A stretch of 53,060 bases of DNA, taken from an uncultured Oscillospiraceae bacterium (GTDB taxonomy: Bacteria; Bacillota; Clostridia; Oscillospirales; Oscillospiraceae). Position 1 is the first letter of the stretch; every line of letters starts with the position of its first letter. Shown here piece by piece: positions 33,142-42,210 of the stretch. The notes beneath the pieces were generated by a model, which worked only from the letters and a program-made list of their open reading frames with translations, ran no database searches and was not told the origin of the DNA. A program made the translations under genes and the position numbers. The DNA is taken from the NCBI GenBank assembly GCA_910588455.1, contig CAJUPG010000004.1, positions 1-53,060 of the forward strand. Reading direction: 5' to 3'.

Positions 33142-33987
33142 TTATCCTTCATCCTTTTTCTTGGACTTTTTGCCGCCGCCGCCGTCCTCGCTGCGCTTCT
33201 TTTCCTCGATGAAGGTCATCAGCTTTTCCCGCAGGAACTTGGGGTTCGCGCCGGCCTGGATGGACATTACGCCCTCCACGATAATCATTTTACACAGCAC
33301 TTCTTCCTCATCCCGCTTACGCAGGTTTGCGGCAATGGGTCCAAAGACCATGTGGGCCAGTACGCAGCCGTACAGGGTGGTAATCAGGGCGGTGCCCATG
33401 TCGTTGCCGATGGAGCTGGCTCCGTCGCCGGACAGGTTCATGTTTTTCAGCATATTAATCAGACCCACCAGCGTACCCACCATGCCGAAGGCCGGGGCCA
33501 CGGAGCTGCCCTTGTCATACAGGGCGGCCGCGTCCTCATGCCGGGCGGAGGACTGCTCAATGTCGTTAATCATGATCTCACGGGCCTGGTCAGCGTCGTT
33601 GTTGTCCACAATCAGCATAATACACTGCTTAAAGAAGGGGTCTGTCTGCTGGTTGCCCATTTCCTCCAGGGCCAGCAGGCCGTTTTTACGGGCCACCTGG
33701 GCCAGCTCTACCAGCTGGTCGATGTAGGACATGGGGTTATACTTCTTGGTGTTCAGCATGATAGCAAAGTGCTTGGGGATGCTGGCCAGCGTGCTGCCGG
33801 GGAAGCAGGCCACCACAATGAAGATGGTACAGCCGATGGTGATAAAGATACTGGCCGGGTCCACGAAGTTCATGATCTGGCCGGGCAGAAGCTTGAAGTT
33901 GCCCGTAGTCGGGTCGGAACCGAACATCATACCGACAATCATAACGGCAAGCGCGCCGACGAAGCCAACAATATAAGTAATATTCAT
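33142..33987 (-). CDS. motA: Stator protein MotA
   Basis: A 281-residue protein with four membrane helices and the family features MNFVDPASIFITIGCT, and ASSIGNDMGTALITTLYG with the conserved Pro-loop region (SVAPAFGMVGTLVGLI). The cytosolic loop has the expected charged residues that contact FliG. ATG at 33987 follows GGGTGAG; a GTG 15 bases upstream is less likely. The C-terminus is a Lys/Asp-rich tail. Confidence 0.96.
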   Translation of the reverse strand: MNITYIVGFVGALAVMIVGMMFGSDPTTGNFKLLPGQIMNFVDPASIFITIGCTIFIVVACFPGSTLASIPKHFAIMLNTKKYNPMSYIDQLVELAQVARKNGLLALEEMGNQQTDPFFKQCIMLIVDNNDADQAREIMINDIEQSSARHEDAAALYDKGSSVAPAFGMVGTLVGLINMLKNMNLSGDGASSIGNDMGTALITTLYGCVLAHMVFGPIAANLRKRDEEEVLCKMIIVEGVMSIQAGANPKFLREKLMTFIEEKKRSEDGGGGKKSKKKDEG

Positions 33988-34026
33988 TTTGCTCTCACCC
34001 ACTCAAAATTCGCATTCTTTCTTTCC

Positions 34027-34091
34027 GGGCGCATGTGACAGCAGGCAAAGCCGCCTCTTTAACTTCTGTCACACGCGCCCCCAAAGGGGGC
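34027..34091 (-). other. Overlapping GC-rich hairpins in the flbD-motA spacer
   Basis: Hairpin A pairs 34027-34041 with 34066-34080 (15 bases, one G-U in the minus-strand RNA) and contains an inner 4-base stem. Hairpin B pairs 34077-34082 with 34086-34091. The two share 34077-34080 and are mutually exclusive. No T-tract follows. Likely an mRNA processing, stability or attenuation element. Confidence 0.55.
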
Positions 34092-34114
34092 CCCTCCGCT
34101 CGAGGCCCCGGGGC

Positions 34115-34330
34115 TCAACGCGCATCTGTTACGGTAATCTCCCGGTACACGTCCTTCACCTTGGCCGTGTACTCTGCGATTTTCGCCACGATCTCCTCCG
34201 GAGTCTCCCGCACAATGAAGTAATCGCGGTTCATCATCACGATTTTGGACTCGGGGATCATTTCGATGCACTCAATCTGGAGATGGTTCACCAGAAATTT
34301 CTCGTGATTGCGTTTGGTCAATTTGATCAT
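34115..34330 (-). CDS. flbD: Flagellar protein FlbD
   Basis: A 71-residue small basic-acidic protein starting MIKLTKRNHEKFLVN, typical of the Firmicutes FlbD/SwrD family, which in B. subtilis increases stator power. ATG at 34330 follows GAAGGAGG. It sits between flgE and motA, its conserved place, with long spacers on both sides (154 and 127 bp) that hold hairpins. Confidence 0.93.
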   Translation of the reverse strand: MIKLTKRNHEKFLVNHLQIECIEMIPESKIVMMNRDYFIVRETPEEIVAKIAEYTAKVKDVYREITVTDAR

Positions 34331-34430
34331 AACGTACCCTCCTTCTCCGGTGAAAACCGGGCCAGCGACGCAAAATGTATTCTTGGGGGCCGTCCACCAC
34401 GGCGGCCCGACAGGTGCTTCCACGCCCTTC

Positions 34431-34456
34431 TGCGGGCGGCCAGAGGCCGCCCGGCA
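34431..34456 (-). other. GC-rich hairpin in the flgE-flbD spacer
   Basis: GGGCGGCC (34434-34441) pairs with GGCCGCCC (34445-34452) around AGA, extended by TGC/GCA with one bulged base. No T-tract. Placed directly after the hook gene. Confidence 0.6.
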
Positions 34457-34484
34457 GAAAATGGCGGTTCAGTAAAAATCAGCC

Positions 34485-35729
34485 TTAGCGCTTCATATTC
34501 ACCAATTCCTCCAGCATGGAGTCGGTGACAGTAATCAGGCGGGTATTGGCCTGATAGCCGCGCTGGGTGGTAATCATAGAGGCAAACTCAGTGGCCACGT
34601 CGGCAGAGGATGCCTCCAGGCCGTTGGAACGGACCGTGGAACTCTTGCCCAGCTGGTTCTCCACCTTACCGCCCTGCGTCACGTTGTTCAGGTAGCCCGA
34701 GACCGTGCCGCCGGGGGTACCCACCGCAATATCGCCGGAGCCTTCCATGGCCTTGTAATAGGGGCCGTCCTGGTGGGTCACGCCGTCGGGGTTCACCACC
34801 CGGGCAATAGCCAGGCAGCCAATGGTAACTGTCTCACCGGTTTTCTCGTTGGTGCCTTGGATAACGCCGTTTTCGCCAATCTTGATGCTGTTCAGCTGAA
34901 CGCGGGCACCCTGGGTATTGGGCACTCCCATCGTGGGTTTTACTTGGGGACCGGCATCACCAGTGCCCAAGCCTGTATTAAGTGTATTAGTGAATTCGCC
35001 GGTCGTCGTATCCTTTGTAAAAATATCCTCCGGGCTCATATTCGTGGCGCCAGTCGCGGCATTGGCTGTAGCATTCGGATTTTTATTCAAGACATCATAC
35101 ACCGCCGCACCAGCCTGCCACAGAGGTTCCGTCGCGCCAGCCGGCAGGCCCCCGTTGACAGCATTAGGCTCTGCCGCCGCCAGAGGCAGACGCAGGGGGA
35201 CCAGCTGGGTACTGATAATCGTCTGGGGATTGTCCTTGCTCGGGGGCTTCGTGGTGTCAAAGGCGGGGTTCTGCACCGAAGCAAAGCCGTACACAACCCG
35301 GCCGGCGCCGTCTACCAGATAGCCATTGGGGTCAAAGTTGAAGTCGCCCAGACGGGTCAAATCAAACTTCGTCAAATCCTCCACACTCTCAATCCCCTGG
35401 TAGGAATCCTTGTCGCCCACCAGGAAGAATCCGTCGCCGTTCACCATGCAATCCATGGGGTAACCGGTGGGGGTATAGGTGGAAGTGCTCATATTCAGGT
35501 CAATGGTGCCCACCTGAACGCCGTAGCCGATCTGAGAGGGGTTCACACCGCCGCGAATCTCCGTGCCGTTGCTGCCCGCCACGGTGGTGCCGTACAGGGA
35601 CTCACGGAAAATCATCCGCTGGGACTTATAGCCGTAGGTGTTCACGTTGGCCAGGTTGTGGCCGATGACGTTCAGGTTTTGCATATGGGTTTTCAATCCG
35701 GAAATGCCCGCATACATTGCTCCAGTCAT
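34485..35729 (-). CDS. flgE: Flagellar hook protein FlgE
   Basis: A 414-residue hook subunit. The N-terminus has GLKTHMQNLNVIGHNLANVNTYGYKS, the next region has STYTPTGYPMDCMVNGDGFFLVG, and the end has SADVATEFASMITTQRGYQAN, all hallmarks of FlgE. The central part (about residues 130-300) is the variable surface domain. The ATG at 35729 has AGGAG 12 bases upstream, slightly far; another ATG lies 4 codons in. Confidence 0.95.
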   Translation of the reverse strand: MTGAMYAGISGLKTHMQNLNVIGHNLANVNTYGYKSQRMIFRESLYGTTVAGSNGTEIRGGVNPSQIGYGVQVGTIDLNMSTSTYTPTGYPMDCMVNGDGFFLVGDKDSYQGIESVEDLTKFDLTRLGDFNFDPNGYLVDGAGRVVYGFASVQNPAFDTTKPPSKDNPQTIISTQLVPLRLPLAAAEPNAVNGGLPAGATEPLWQAGAAVYDVLNKNPNATANAATGATNMSPEDIFTKDTTTGEFTNTLNTGLGTGDAGPQVKPTMGVPNTQGARVQLNSIKIGENGVIQGTNEKTGETVTIGCLAIARVVNPDGVTHQDGPYYKAMEGSGDIAVGTPGGTVSGYLNNVTQGGKVENQLGKSSTVRSNGLEASSADVATEFASMITTQRGYQANTRLITVTDSMLEELVNMKR

Positions 35730-35773
35730 ATCGCTGATAATCTCCTTTTTTGCGTTTTCCGGCGCTGCCGGCC

Positions 35774-35792
35774 CCCCGCCAGTCGGGCGGGG
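35774..35792 (-). other. GC-rich hairpin upstream of flgE
   Basis: CCCCGCC pairs with GGCGGGG around five bases, in the 100-bp spacer before flgE. No T-tract; third hairpin of this kind in the hook-stator segment. Confidence 0.5.
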
Positions 35793-35829
35793 AGCCAAAG
35801 CATCCTTGAAAGGTCCTGCTTTCTGTGTG

Positions 35830-36261
35830 TTACAGGAGCACAGCGCCGTCGATGTTTGTAAAAATGTTTTCCCGCATTTCGTCCTGGGACATAGTGGTAA
35901 TCACGCGCCCGTTGGGTACGTTGATGATAAAGGCCCGGTCCGTTGCAATGGCCAAAATATTGGTCGCGCCCTTTGCCTGCGCCCGCTCCACCGAATCCGC
36001 CAGCTGATTCATCAGCGCCGGGGTCACTTCGATGCCCCGTTCCGCAGCCCGGTTGAGCGCGTGCTTGGAGAAGGCGATGCTCCGGCCTCCCGCGGCTCTG
36101 TCCAGCTCCTGCTGAAGCAGCGCGCCGAAGCCCTGCTGTGCCTGTGCCTCCCGGGCGGTCTCGCCGCTGGAGAGGGACTGGCGGACCGGCTGCATCTGCT
36201 GGGCCTTTTGAATCTCCGCAATGCGCTGAATCTGGGAGATTGGGGTGATGCGGTCGATCAT
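35830..36261 (-). CDS. TIGR02530-type flagellar operon protein
   Basis: A 143-residue protein whose C-terminal half (SIAFSKHALNRAAERGIEV ... IINVPNGRVITTMS) matches the flagellar operon protein family found between flgD and flgE in Clostridia and Bacilli. Its function is not established; position suggests hook assembly. No signal peptide. Follows flgD by 18 bp. Confidence 0.88.
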   Translation of the reverse strand: MIDRITPISQIQRIAEIQKAQQMQPVRQSLSSGETAREAQAQQGFGALLQQELDRAAGGRSIAFSKHALNRAAERGIEVTPALMNQLADSVERAQAKGATNILAIATDRAFIINVPNGRVITTMSQDEMRENIFTNIDGAVLL

Positions 36262-36279
36262 GGCTCGATCCTATCCTTT

Positions 36280-36843
36280 CTAGCCCTTGGCGTCCTCGTC
36301 GGGCACGGTGGGGGTCCCTTCGCTTTCGCCCTCGCCTTCCCCTTCGCCCTCCTCGGGCTCCTGGGGCTCGGGCAGCCTGCCCACGGCCATCACGTTGCTC
36401 AGAGGATAGCTCTTTCCCTCGATGAAGATCACGGGCTCGCCGTTGTACATACCCATGGCCTCTACCGTGCCGTAGAGCTCGTCGTACTTCTTGGTTTCCT
36501 CATTGTACACGCCCACGGTTACCTCTTTGTTCACCAGGGACGCGCCGTAGCTCAGGGTGTTGGACTTCACCAGGGACTCCATACTGGTGGTCATGGCGGT
36601 CATGGCCTGCACAGAGGTCATTTGCGTGAGCTGGTTCATCATATCGCTGGTGTCGGCGGTGTTGTCAATGGTCTGGTTCTGGAACTGGGCCACCATCAGC
36701 TGAAGCATATCCGTAAAGGACAGCTCGCCGGGGTCTTTTTTGGTAATGTTGTCGGGATTATACCGGTCGCTGCCGCTCTGGGTGGCTCCTGTTTTGCCGG
36801 TGTTGACCAGAATGTCAAGCATACTGTCGCTGATCGAACTCAT
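36280..36843 (-). CDS. flgD: Hook cap/assembly protein FlgD
   Basis: A 187-residue protein. The N-terminal region (ELSFTDMLQLMVAQFQNQTI ... MMNQLTQMTSVQAM) is the export and capping part of FlgD; the C-terminal half has a short beta domain (KEVTVGVYNEETKKY) and a Glu/Gly-rich tail. It caps the growing hook. Seven bp after fliK. Confidence 0.93.
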   Translation of the reverse strand: MSSISDSMLDILVNTGKTGATQSGSDRYNPDNITKKDPGELSFTDMLQLMVAQFQNQTIDNTADTSDMMNQLTQMTSVQAMTAMTTSMESLVKSNTLSYGASLVNKEVTVGVYNEETKKYDELYGTVEAMGMYNGEPVIFIEGKSYPLSNVMAVGRLPEPQEPEEGEGEGEGESEGTPTVPDEDAKG

Positions 36844-36849
36844 GTTAGA

Positions 36850-38016
36850 TTACACTCCTTCCTGGGTGGAAATCAGGCCCAGCCGCATCTGCTGCATAAA
36901 GTCCTGGCTGCTGTGATGCTGCTGTTCCCTGGGCTGGCGCTGTTGGTTCTGGTTGCGCCCGTCGGGGTCGGCCTGCTGTTGCTGCTGCTGATTGTCCTGC
37001 TGGGCCTGCTGGCTTTCACCGTTCTGCCGCACCTCCAGCTGTACCTGCTGGCCGCTGCCCTGGAGTAAAACGGTCATTTGCTCCGCGTGCTGGCTGAGCA
37101 GGCTCATGGCCTTGTCATTGGCGGTATGCAGCACCACCTGTAAGCTGCCGTCCACATTCCGGGTCATTTGGATGGTCAGGCTCCCCAAATTTTCAGGGGT
37201 CAAGCGGATTTCCACCCGCTGTGCCCCCTGCTGAAGGGCCTGCTGGATCTTCTGGGCCATCTGCGCGTCCAAATCGGGCTTCTGGGTGTCCACCTGCTCG
37301 GGCTCGCCCACCTTAATGGGAGCGCGTTCCACGTCCCGGAACAGCGGGGTCTCGGGGGCCTCCTGGGCGCTGAGAACTTCCGCGTCCTCCTGCTCCTGGG
37401 GCTGCTCCACGACCTGGGCCTTCTCCACAACCTCAGTCCGCACCTGGGTCTGGACCTCCTCCCCCGTCTGGGCCTGCTGGGGCTGGGCGGCCTCCTTCAG
37501 CTGTGCGCCGAAGCTCTCGGGCTTCTGCTCCTGCTGCTGCAACTGGGGCTGCACGTCCTGGTCCTGCACGGCAGTCTCCTGGGGCATCTCCGGCTGTACG
37601 GCCAGCCCGGCGCTTCCCTCCGCTTCCACAACGGGGACAGCGGTCTCCACGGTTTCCACCGGCGCCTCCACCTGGGGCTGCACCAGCTGTCCCGCCAGAA
37701 GAAGCTCCGCGGGGATATAGCCTGTCTCCGCCAGGGTCTGATCCTCCGTGGCGGCCGCATCCTGCTGGGGCTCCTGCACGGTGGGCTCCTGGGTCTCCGT
37801 CTTTTCCCCGGCGTTCTGTCCGTCCTGCTGGGGGACCTTCTTGTCGGGAATTATCTCCTTCTCGCTCTGGACCACCTCCTGCTGCTTCTTCTGGATCAGG
37901 TCCTGGAAGGTCTCATTGGCCTCCTGCTTCACGCTGGCCGGAGTCTTGGGCATACTCGCCATTCCATTGGCCATCTGCTGCATCTGCTGCATCATGAACT
38001 GGTCTGTCACATTCAT
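36850..38016 (-). CDS. fliK: Hook-length control protein FliK
   Basis: A 388-residue protein, strongly Gln/Glu/Pro-rich in the middle (about residues 40-230), with the Flg_hook domain near 260-345 (LTPENLGSLTIQMT, then VVLHTANDKAMSLLSQH) and a Gln-rich tail. FliK measures hook length and triggers the FlhB switch. The ATG at 38016 is chosen because AGGAGG lies 7 bases before; its first 35 codons overlap the previous gene in another frame. Confidence 0.92.
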   Translation of the reverse strand: MNVTDQFMMQQMQQMANGMASMPKTPASVKQEANETFQDLIQKKQQEVVQSEKEIIPDKKVPQQDGQNAGEKTETQEPTVQEPQQDAAATEDQTLAETGYIPAELLLAGQLVQPQVEAPVETVETAVPVVEAEGSAGLAVQPEMPQETAVQDQDVQPQLQQQEQKPESFGAQLKEAAQPQQAQTGEEVQTQVRTEVVEKAQVVEQPQEQEDAEVLSAQEAPETPLFRDVERAPIKVGEPEQVDTQKPDLDAQMAQKIQQALQQGAQRVEIRLTPENLGSLTIQMTRNVDGSLQVVLHTANDKAMSLLSQHAEQMTVLLQGSGQQVQLEVRQNGESQQAQQDNQQQQQQADPDGRNQNQQRQPREQQHHSSQDFMQQMRLGLISTQEGV

Positions 38017-38482
38017 TGCTCTCACCTCCTTTCAAGGTATCCTCCTGCTTCTCGAGCTGTTCCATCTGTTTCTCGTGCTCTTCCTGGATCTCGTCGCTCA
38101 TTTCCAGCCGCACCCGGTCGCCCAGGCAGGCCAGGATGATCTGGACGCAGGGGTTCCCGGTGGGGTCCTCCCGACCGTCCGTCTCCTCCGAGATCGCCCG
38201 GCTGGCCCTTCGCAGCGCGCCTGTTACCGCCCGGTCCCGGGCCGCGCCGCTCTCCTCCTCCGACGCGTTCATGCTGTCGATGACTGCCATCAGCGCGTCC
38301 TCGGTCTGCTGGGACTCCTGCTTGCTCCGGCGGTCCTTCACAGCCATCAGATATTGCTTGAAGGTCTCGCTGGGGTTCCAGTCCAGCCGGTTTTCCACGG
38401 AATTGGGGTTGTGGTTCTCGTAGAACTTGGGGTCATGCCGCACTTGGATATCACAGAACGGACCTGTGTTGGCAAACTGCAT
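37913..38482 (-). CDS. Uncharacterised protein overlapping fliK
   Basis: A 189-residue, charged, soluble protein between fliJ and fliK. I do not recognise it. The first 155 residues (MQFANTGPFCDIQVRHD ... IQEEHEKQMEQLEKQ) read as a normal protein with a central helix around SRAISEE and a conserved-looking CVQIILACLGDRV. The last 34 residues are out of frame over the start of fliK and are Gly/Asp/Asn-rich, so the original protein may have been shorter. The ribosome binding site, AAAGGAGGTGAGA, is nearly identical to that of fliK. Confidence 0.75.
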   Translation of the reverse strand: MQFANTGPFCDIQVRHDPKFYENHNPNSVENRLDWNPSETFKQYLMAVKDRRSKQESQQTEDALMAVIDSMNASEEESGAARDRAVTGALRRASRAISEETDGREDPTGNPCVQIILACLGDRVRLEMSDEIQEEHEKQMEQLEKQEDTLKGGESNECDRPVHDAADAADGQWNGEYAQDSGQREAGGQ

Positions 38483-38522
38483 TGTTCTCACCTCCTTTCT
38501 GTCTATGACCCCCTTTGGTTTT

Positions 38523-38975
38523 TTATGCGCCCAGTGCCGCCATGGCCCGGGCCGTCGCTACAACCTCCTCAATGAACAGCTCGTCCTGTTTTGCTTCTTC
38601 CTTGCGGTACTGCTCCAGCTTTTTGTCCCGGAGCATTTCCAGAGAGGAGGTCTCCTTTTTTGCCTCCACCATCTCTTCCCGCTTTTCCTCCGCCTGCTTT
38701 TGCAGCTTCAGAAGCTTTTGGGCCTCCCGGTCGATGTCCCGTTCCAACACCCGCAGGCCGCCCTCCAGCATCACCGCGTCCTTGATGGTGATGCCCTCGG
38801 CCCGGCGGCGGGTGAACTCCTCGTTCAGCTCCCGGTGGGCCCGCTCGGTCTGCTCCAGAACCTCCTCCTGCTGCCGGACCCGGAGCTGGGCGGCTCCGTA
38901 CTCCGATTGCAGGGACGTCAGCACCTGCTGCTTGTAGTCCAAAACGGTATCCAGCGAAAATCGGAATTTTTTCAT
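38523..38975 (-). CDS. fliJ: Flagellar export chaperone FliJ
   Basis: A 150-residue, nearly all-helical protein starting KKFRFSLDTVLDYKQQ, the FliJ opening, with heptad repeats throughout. FliJ forms the central stalk of the FliI ATPase ring. The ribosome binding site is weak (GGTGAAG); it starts 11 bp after the fliI stop. Confidence 0.92.
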   Translation of the reverse strand: MKKFRFSLDTVLDYKQQVLTSLQSEYGAAQLRVRQQEEVLEQTERAHRELNEEFTRRRAEGITIKDAVMLEGGLRVLERDIDREAQKLLKLQKQAEEKREEMVEAKKETSSLEMLRDKKLEQYRKEEAKQDELFIEEVVATARAMAALGA

Positions 38976-38986
38976 ATCTTACATCT

Positions 38987-40300
38987 TCACCGCTTTATAA
39001 TTCTTCTCAGCTCTGCCAAGCTTTCCTCGTAGGAGAACGACTCGTCGATCCCCTGCTGCAAAAACTGGTTGATGGAATCAATTTTACTCAGTGCGTAATC
39101 CAGCTTGGGATTGGTTCCCGTCTTGTAGGCGCCGATGGACACCAGGTCCGCGTTCTTCTCATAAATTCCCATCACGTCCCGGAGCTGAGAGGCCAGCTGC
39201 CGGTGCTCCGGGGAGACGATCTCCACCATCAGACGGGAGATGCTTGCCCCCACGTCGATGGCCGGAAAGTGGTTGCTGTTTGCCAGCTTTCGGGACAGGA
39301 CAATGTGCCCGTCCAGGATGCCCCGGACCGTGTCGGCGATGGGCTCGTTGGTGTCGTCCCCCTCCACCAGCACGGTGTACACCCCGGTGATGGACCCTCT
39401 TTCAAAGTTGCCGCTGCGCTCCAGCAGCTTGGGCAGCTCCGCGTAGATTGACGGGGTGTATCCCCGGGCCACGGGAGGCTCCCCGATGGCCAGGCCAATC
39501 TCCCGCTGGGCCATAGCGAACCGGGTGAGGGAGTCCATCATCAGCAGCACGTCATATCCCTGATCCCGGAAATATTCCGCAATTCCGGTGGCCACGCTGG
39601 GGCACTTCATGCGCAGCATAGCGGGCTGATCGGAGGTGGCCACCACCAGGATGGACCGGCGCATCCCCTCTTCGCCCAGGTCCTTCTGCATGAACTCCAG
39701 AACTTCCCGGCCGCGTTCTCCTACCAGGGCAATGACATTGATGTCCGCTTTCACGTTTTTCGCAATCATGCCCATCAGGGTGGATTTTCCCACGCCGGAA
39801 CCGGCAAAGATCCCGATACGCTGGCCCTTGCCGATGGTAAGGGTGCTGTCAATGGCTTTTACACCGAATTCCATCCGTTCCCGGATGGGAGGGCGGGCCA
39901 GGGGGTTGATATAGCCGTTTTCGATGCAGAAGGTCTCCCCCCGCTCAAAGGGCCCCAGACCGTCGATGGGCTGGCCAAGGGCGTTGATTACCCTCCCACG
40001 CAGGAAGGGTCCCACGGGAAGGGAGAGGCGTTTGCCGGTGTTCCGCACGAAATTTCCGGCAGAGATACCGCTCATATTGGCGTAGGGCATGAGCAGGATA
40101 TGGTCGTTTTTAAAGCCCACCACCTCCGCTGGCACCTGCCCGCCGGACTCGCCGCTGTAAATGCGGCAGATGTCGCCGATGGCGGCCCGGCCGCCGGAGG
40201 CTTCGATGGACATACCCACGATGTTTTCGATCTTCCCCGTCCGGCTGATCGTCTCCGCGTTATTGACGTGGGGGATCAGTTCCCGAAACACATCCATCAC
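38987..40300 (-). CDS. fliI: Flagellar export ATPase FliI
   Basis: A 437-residue ATPase of the F1-beta type. Walker A is GSGVGKST, Walker B is LLMMDSLTRFA, followed by GEPPVARGYTPSIYAELPKLLERSG. It energises export with FliH and FliJ. The start is uncertain: GTG at 40300 and ATG at 40297 are almost against GGGAGG; a GTG at 40291 has better spacing. The change affects only three residues. Confidence 0.97.
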   Translation of the reverse strand: MMDVFRELIPHVNNAETISRTGKIENIVGMSIEASGGRAAIGDICRIYSGESGGQVPAEVVGFKNDHILLMPYANMSGISAGNFVRNTGKRLSLPVGPFLRGRVINALGQPIDGLGPFERGETFCIENGYINPLARPPIRERMEFGVKAIDSTLTIGKGQRIGIFAGSGVGKSTLMGMIAKNVKADINVIALVGERGREVLEFMQKDLGEEGMRRSILVVATSDQPAMLRMKCPSVATGIAEYFRDQGYDVLLMMDSLTRFAMAQREIGLAIGEPPVARGYTPSIYAELPKLLERSGNFERGSITGVYTVLVEGDDTNEPIADTVRGILDGHIVLSRKLANSNHFPAIDVGASISRLMVEIVSPEHRQLASQLRDVMGIYEKNADLVSIGAYKTGTNPKLDYALSKIDSINQFLQQGIDESFSYEESLAELRRIIKR

Positions 40301-40313
40301 CTCCCGGCTCTGC

Positions 40314-41174
40314 TCACAGCCTCTCCTTCAAAATATCTTTGATATTGGATAACTGGGTGGATACGCTGGCGTCGATAATACCCGCCGGAGTCTCCACAAT
40401 ACAGGTTCCCGCCTCGTCGTCCCCCATGGGGACAATTTTGATGTGCTCGGACAGGGCCCCCAGGGAGGTGGTCAGCGCCGGGGAAATCTGAGCGATTCCC
40501 TTGGCGTCGCACCCGGCAATATAGATGTGGACCCACTCCTGACGTTTGAGCTTCTCCGTGGCGGTCTGGATCATTTTTGCAATGACCTCACTGCTGCTCT
40601 TCAGGCTCACCCGGACGATTTTCTCCGCCACGGCGATGCACAGGTCCAGCAGCTCGTCCTGGCTCTGGGACAGCATCTCATCCCGAGCCAGAGCGGCCTT
40701 CTCCAAAAAACGCTTCACGTCCTCTTCCAGGCGGGCCGCCTGGACCTCACGGTCCTTCTTGCCCTCCTCCACGGCGTTAGCCAGGCCCTGAGCATAGCCC
40801 TCCCGGTATCCTTCGTCCCGGGCGCCCGCCCGGACCATCTCGGACTCCTCCCCGGCCTGCTGCCGGGCCTCCTCCAGAATCCGCTCTGCATCCTCCCGGG
40901 CCTGCTTCAAAATCAGCTCTGCCTGGAGCTGGGCGTACTGCACCGGCCCCTGGCTCTCCTGCTTCTCCTCGGGGGGAGGCGGGGCCTCCTCCGGCTCCGG
41001 GGGAATCCGCGCCTCAAAGGAGGGCTCCTCCGGGGGAGGCAGGCTTTCTTCGGGAATCAGCGGCGCAAATTCCTCCCCCTCCGGCTGGAACTCCTCAAAC
41101 TGGAGGTCCTCCGCCTTGGGAAATATATAGGCTTCCGCCTTGGGGCCTAGCACCCCTTTCAGGATATTACGCAA
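40314..41174 (-). CDS. fliH: Flagellar export ATPase regulator FliH
   Basis: A 286-residue protein with a Pro/Glu-rich N-terminal region (40-75), a long coiled coil with Gly-spaced repeats (GYREGYAQGL), and a C-terminal FliH domain (LCIAVAEKIVRVSLKSS ... IVETPAGIIDASVSTQLSNI). It binds FliI. The TTG start overlaps the fliG stop by 8 bases; AAAGGA is 8 bases upstream. Confidence 0.93.
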   Translation of the reverse strand: MRNILKGVLGPKAEAYIFPKAEDLQFEEFQPEGEEFAPLIPEESLPPPEEPSFEARIPPEPEEAPPPPEEKQESQGPVQYAQLQAELILKQAREDAERILEEARQQAGEESEMVRAGARDEGYREGYAQGLANAVEEGKKDREVQAARLEEDVKRFLEKAALARDEMLSQSQDELLDLCIAVAEKIVRVSLKSSSEVIAKMIQTATEKLKRQEWVHIYIAGCDAKGIAQISPALTTSLGALSEHIKIVPMGDDEAGTCIVETPAGIIDASVSTQLSNIKDILKERL

Positions 41175-42210
41175 TGATATCGTCCTTTCCGCCCTTCAGG
41201 ATGATGATCTCACCCTTCTCCTCCAGGTCACGGATCACACTTACGATACGCTGCTGGGCGTCCTCTACGTCCTTCATTCGGACGTTGGTTGTGATTTCCA
41301 GGTCGTCCCGGATGCTTTCCGCCATACGGGCGGACATATTGGCAAAGAGCTTGTTGGACACCTCCGCGTTGGCCGACTTGAGGGCCAGCACCAGGTCTCT
41401 GGGGTCGCAGTCCCGGACAAAGCGCTGCACCGAGCGGTCGTCCATGGTGATGATGTCCTCGAATACGAACATCCGCTTGCGGATCTCCTCGGCCAGCTCG
41501 TCGTTGTGCTCAGACAGCCCGTCGAAAATGCGCTTTTCGCTGGACCGGTCCAGGTTGTTCATAATGCCGGCCACATAGTCTATGCCGCCCACCTTCACGT
41601 TGGAACTGGTAATGATGCTGGAGAACTTGCGCTCCATCTCAGTCTCAATGATTTTGATGGCCGCCGGGGAGGCGCTCTCCATGGTGGCGATCGACTCCAC
41701 CACGTTGATCTGGCGCTGGGGCTCCAGCTGCTCGATGACCGCCGCCGCCTTGTCCGGATCTACATAGGACAGCACCAGCGCCATGGTCTGGGGCCGCTCA
41801 TGCTGCAAGGCGGAGAACAGGGATTTTACATCCGCCTTGTTCAGGAAATCGAACTCCCGGCGCTTCAGGGACTTGGTCACCTTTTCCAGCAGGCTGGCGG
41901 CCGCCTGAGAGCCGAACGCCTTTTCCAGCACCGCTCGGGCATACTCCAGTCCGCCCTCCGTGACCGCCTTGTTGGTCATACAGCTCTGGTAAAACTCGGT
42001 GAGCACCATCTCCGTGGTCTCGGAATTGAGCATTCCAAGCCGGGCTACCTCTAAGGTGAGGACCTCCACATCCTCCGGCTCCATATGCTGATAGAGCTGG
42101 GAGGCTTTGTCAGCGCCCAGGGAGACGACCACGGCTGCCGCCTTCTGGGAATTAGTCAGCTCCATGGGGAGCTTTTCTGTGGCTGCCGCCGCTGTTTTTG
42201 CCTCAGGCAT
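41167..42210 (-). CDS. fliG: Flagellar motor switch protein FliG
   Basis: A 347-residue protein. FliG_N (LTNSQKAAAVVVSLGAD), middle EHPQTMAL-type motif as ERPQTMALVLSY, and C-terminal torque domain (FEDIITMDDRSVQRFVRDCDPRDLVLALKSA) are all recognisable. It couples the stator to the C ring. Overlaps fliF by 8 bases and fliH by 8 bases. Confidence 0.97.
   Translation of the reverse strand: MPEAKTAAAATEKLPMELTNSQKAAAVVVSLGADKASQLYQHMEPEDVEVLTLEVARLGMLNSETTEMVLTEFYQSCMTNKAVTEGGLEYARAVLEKAFGSQAAASLLEKVTKSLKRREFDFLNKADVKSLFSALQHERPQTMALVLSYVDPDKAAAVIEQLEPQRQINVVESIATMESASPAAIKIIETEMERKFSSIITSSNVKVGGIDYVAGIMNNLDRSSEKRIFDGLSEHNDELAEEIRKRMFVFEDIITMDDRSVQRFVRDCDPRDLVLALKSANAEVSNKLFANMSARMAESIRDDLEITTNVRMKDVEDAQQRIVSVIRDLEEKGEIIILKGGKDDIIA

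Noticed and set aside
34092..34117. GAGGCCCCGGGGCTC palindrome at the flbD stop as a terminator
   Set aside because: No T-tract on the minus strand and motA lies downstream in the same operon; treated as part of the spacer hairpin group.
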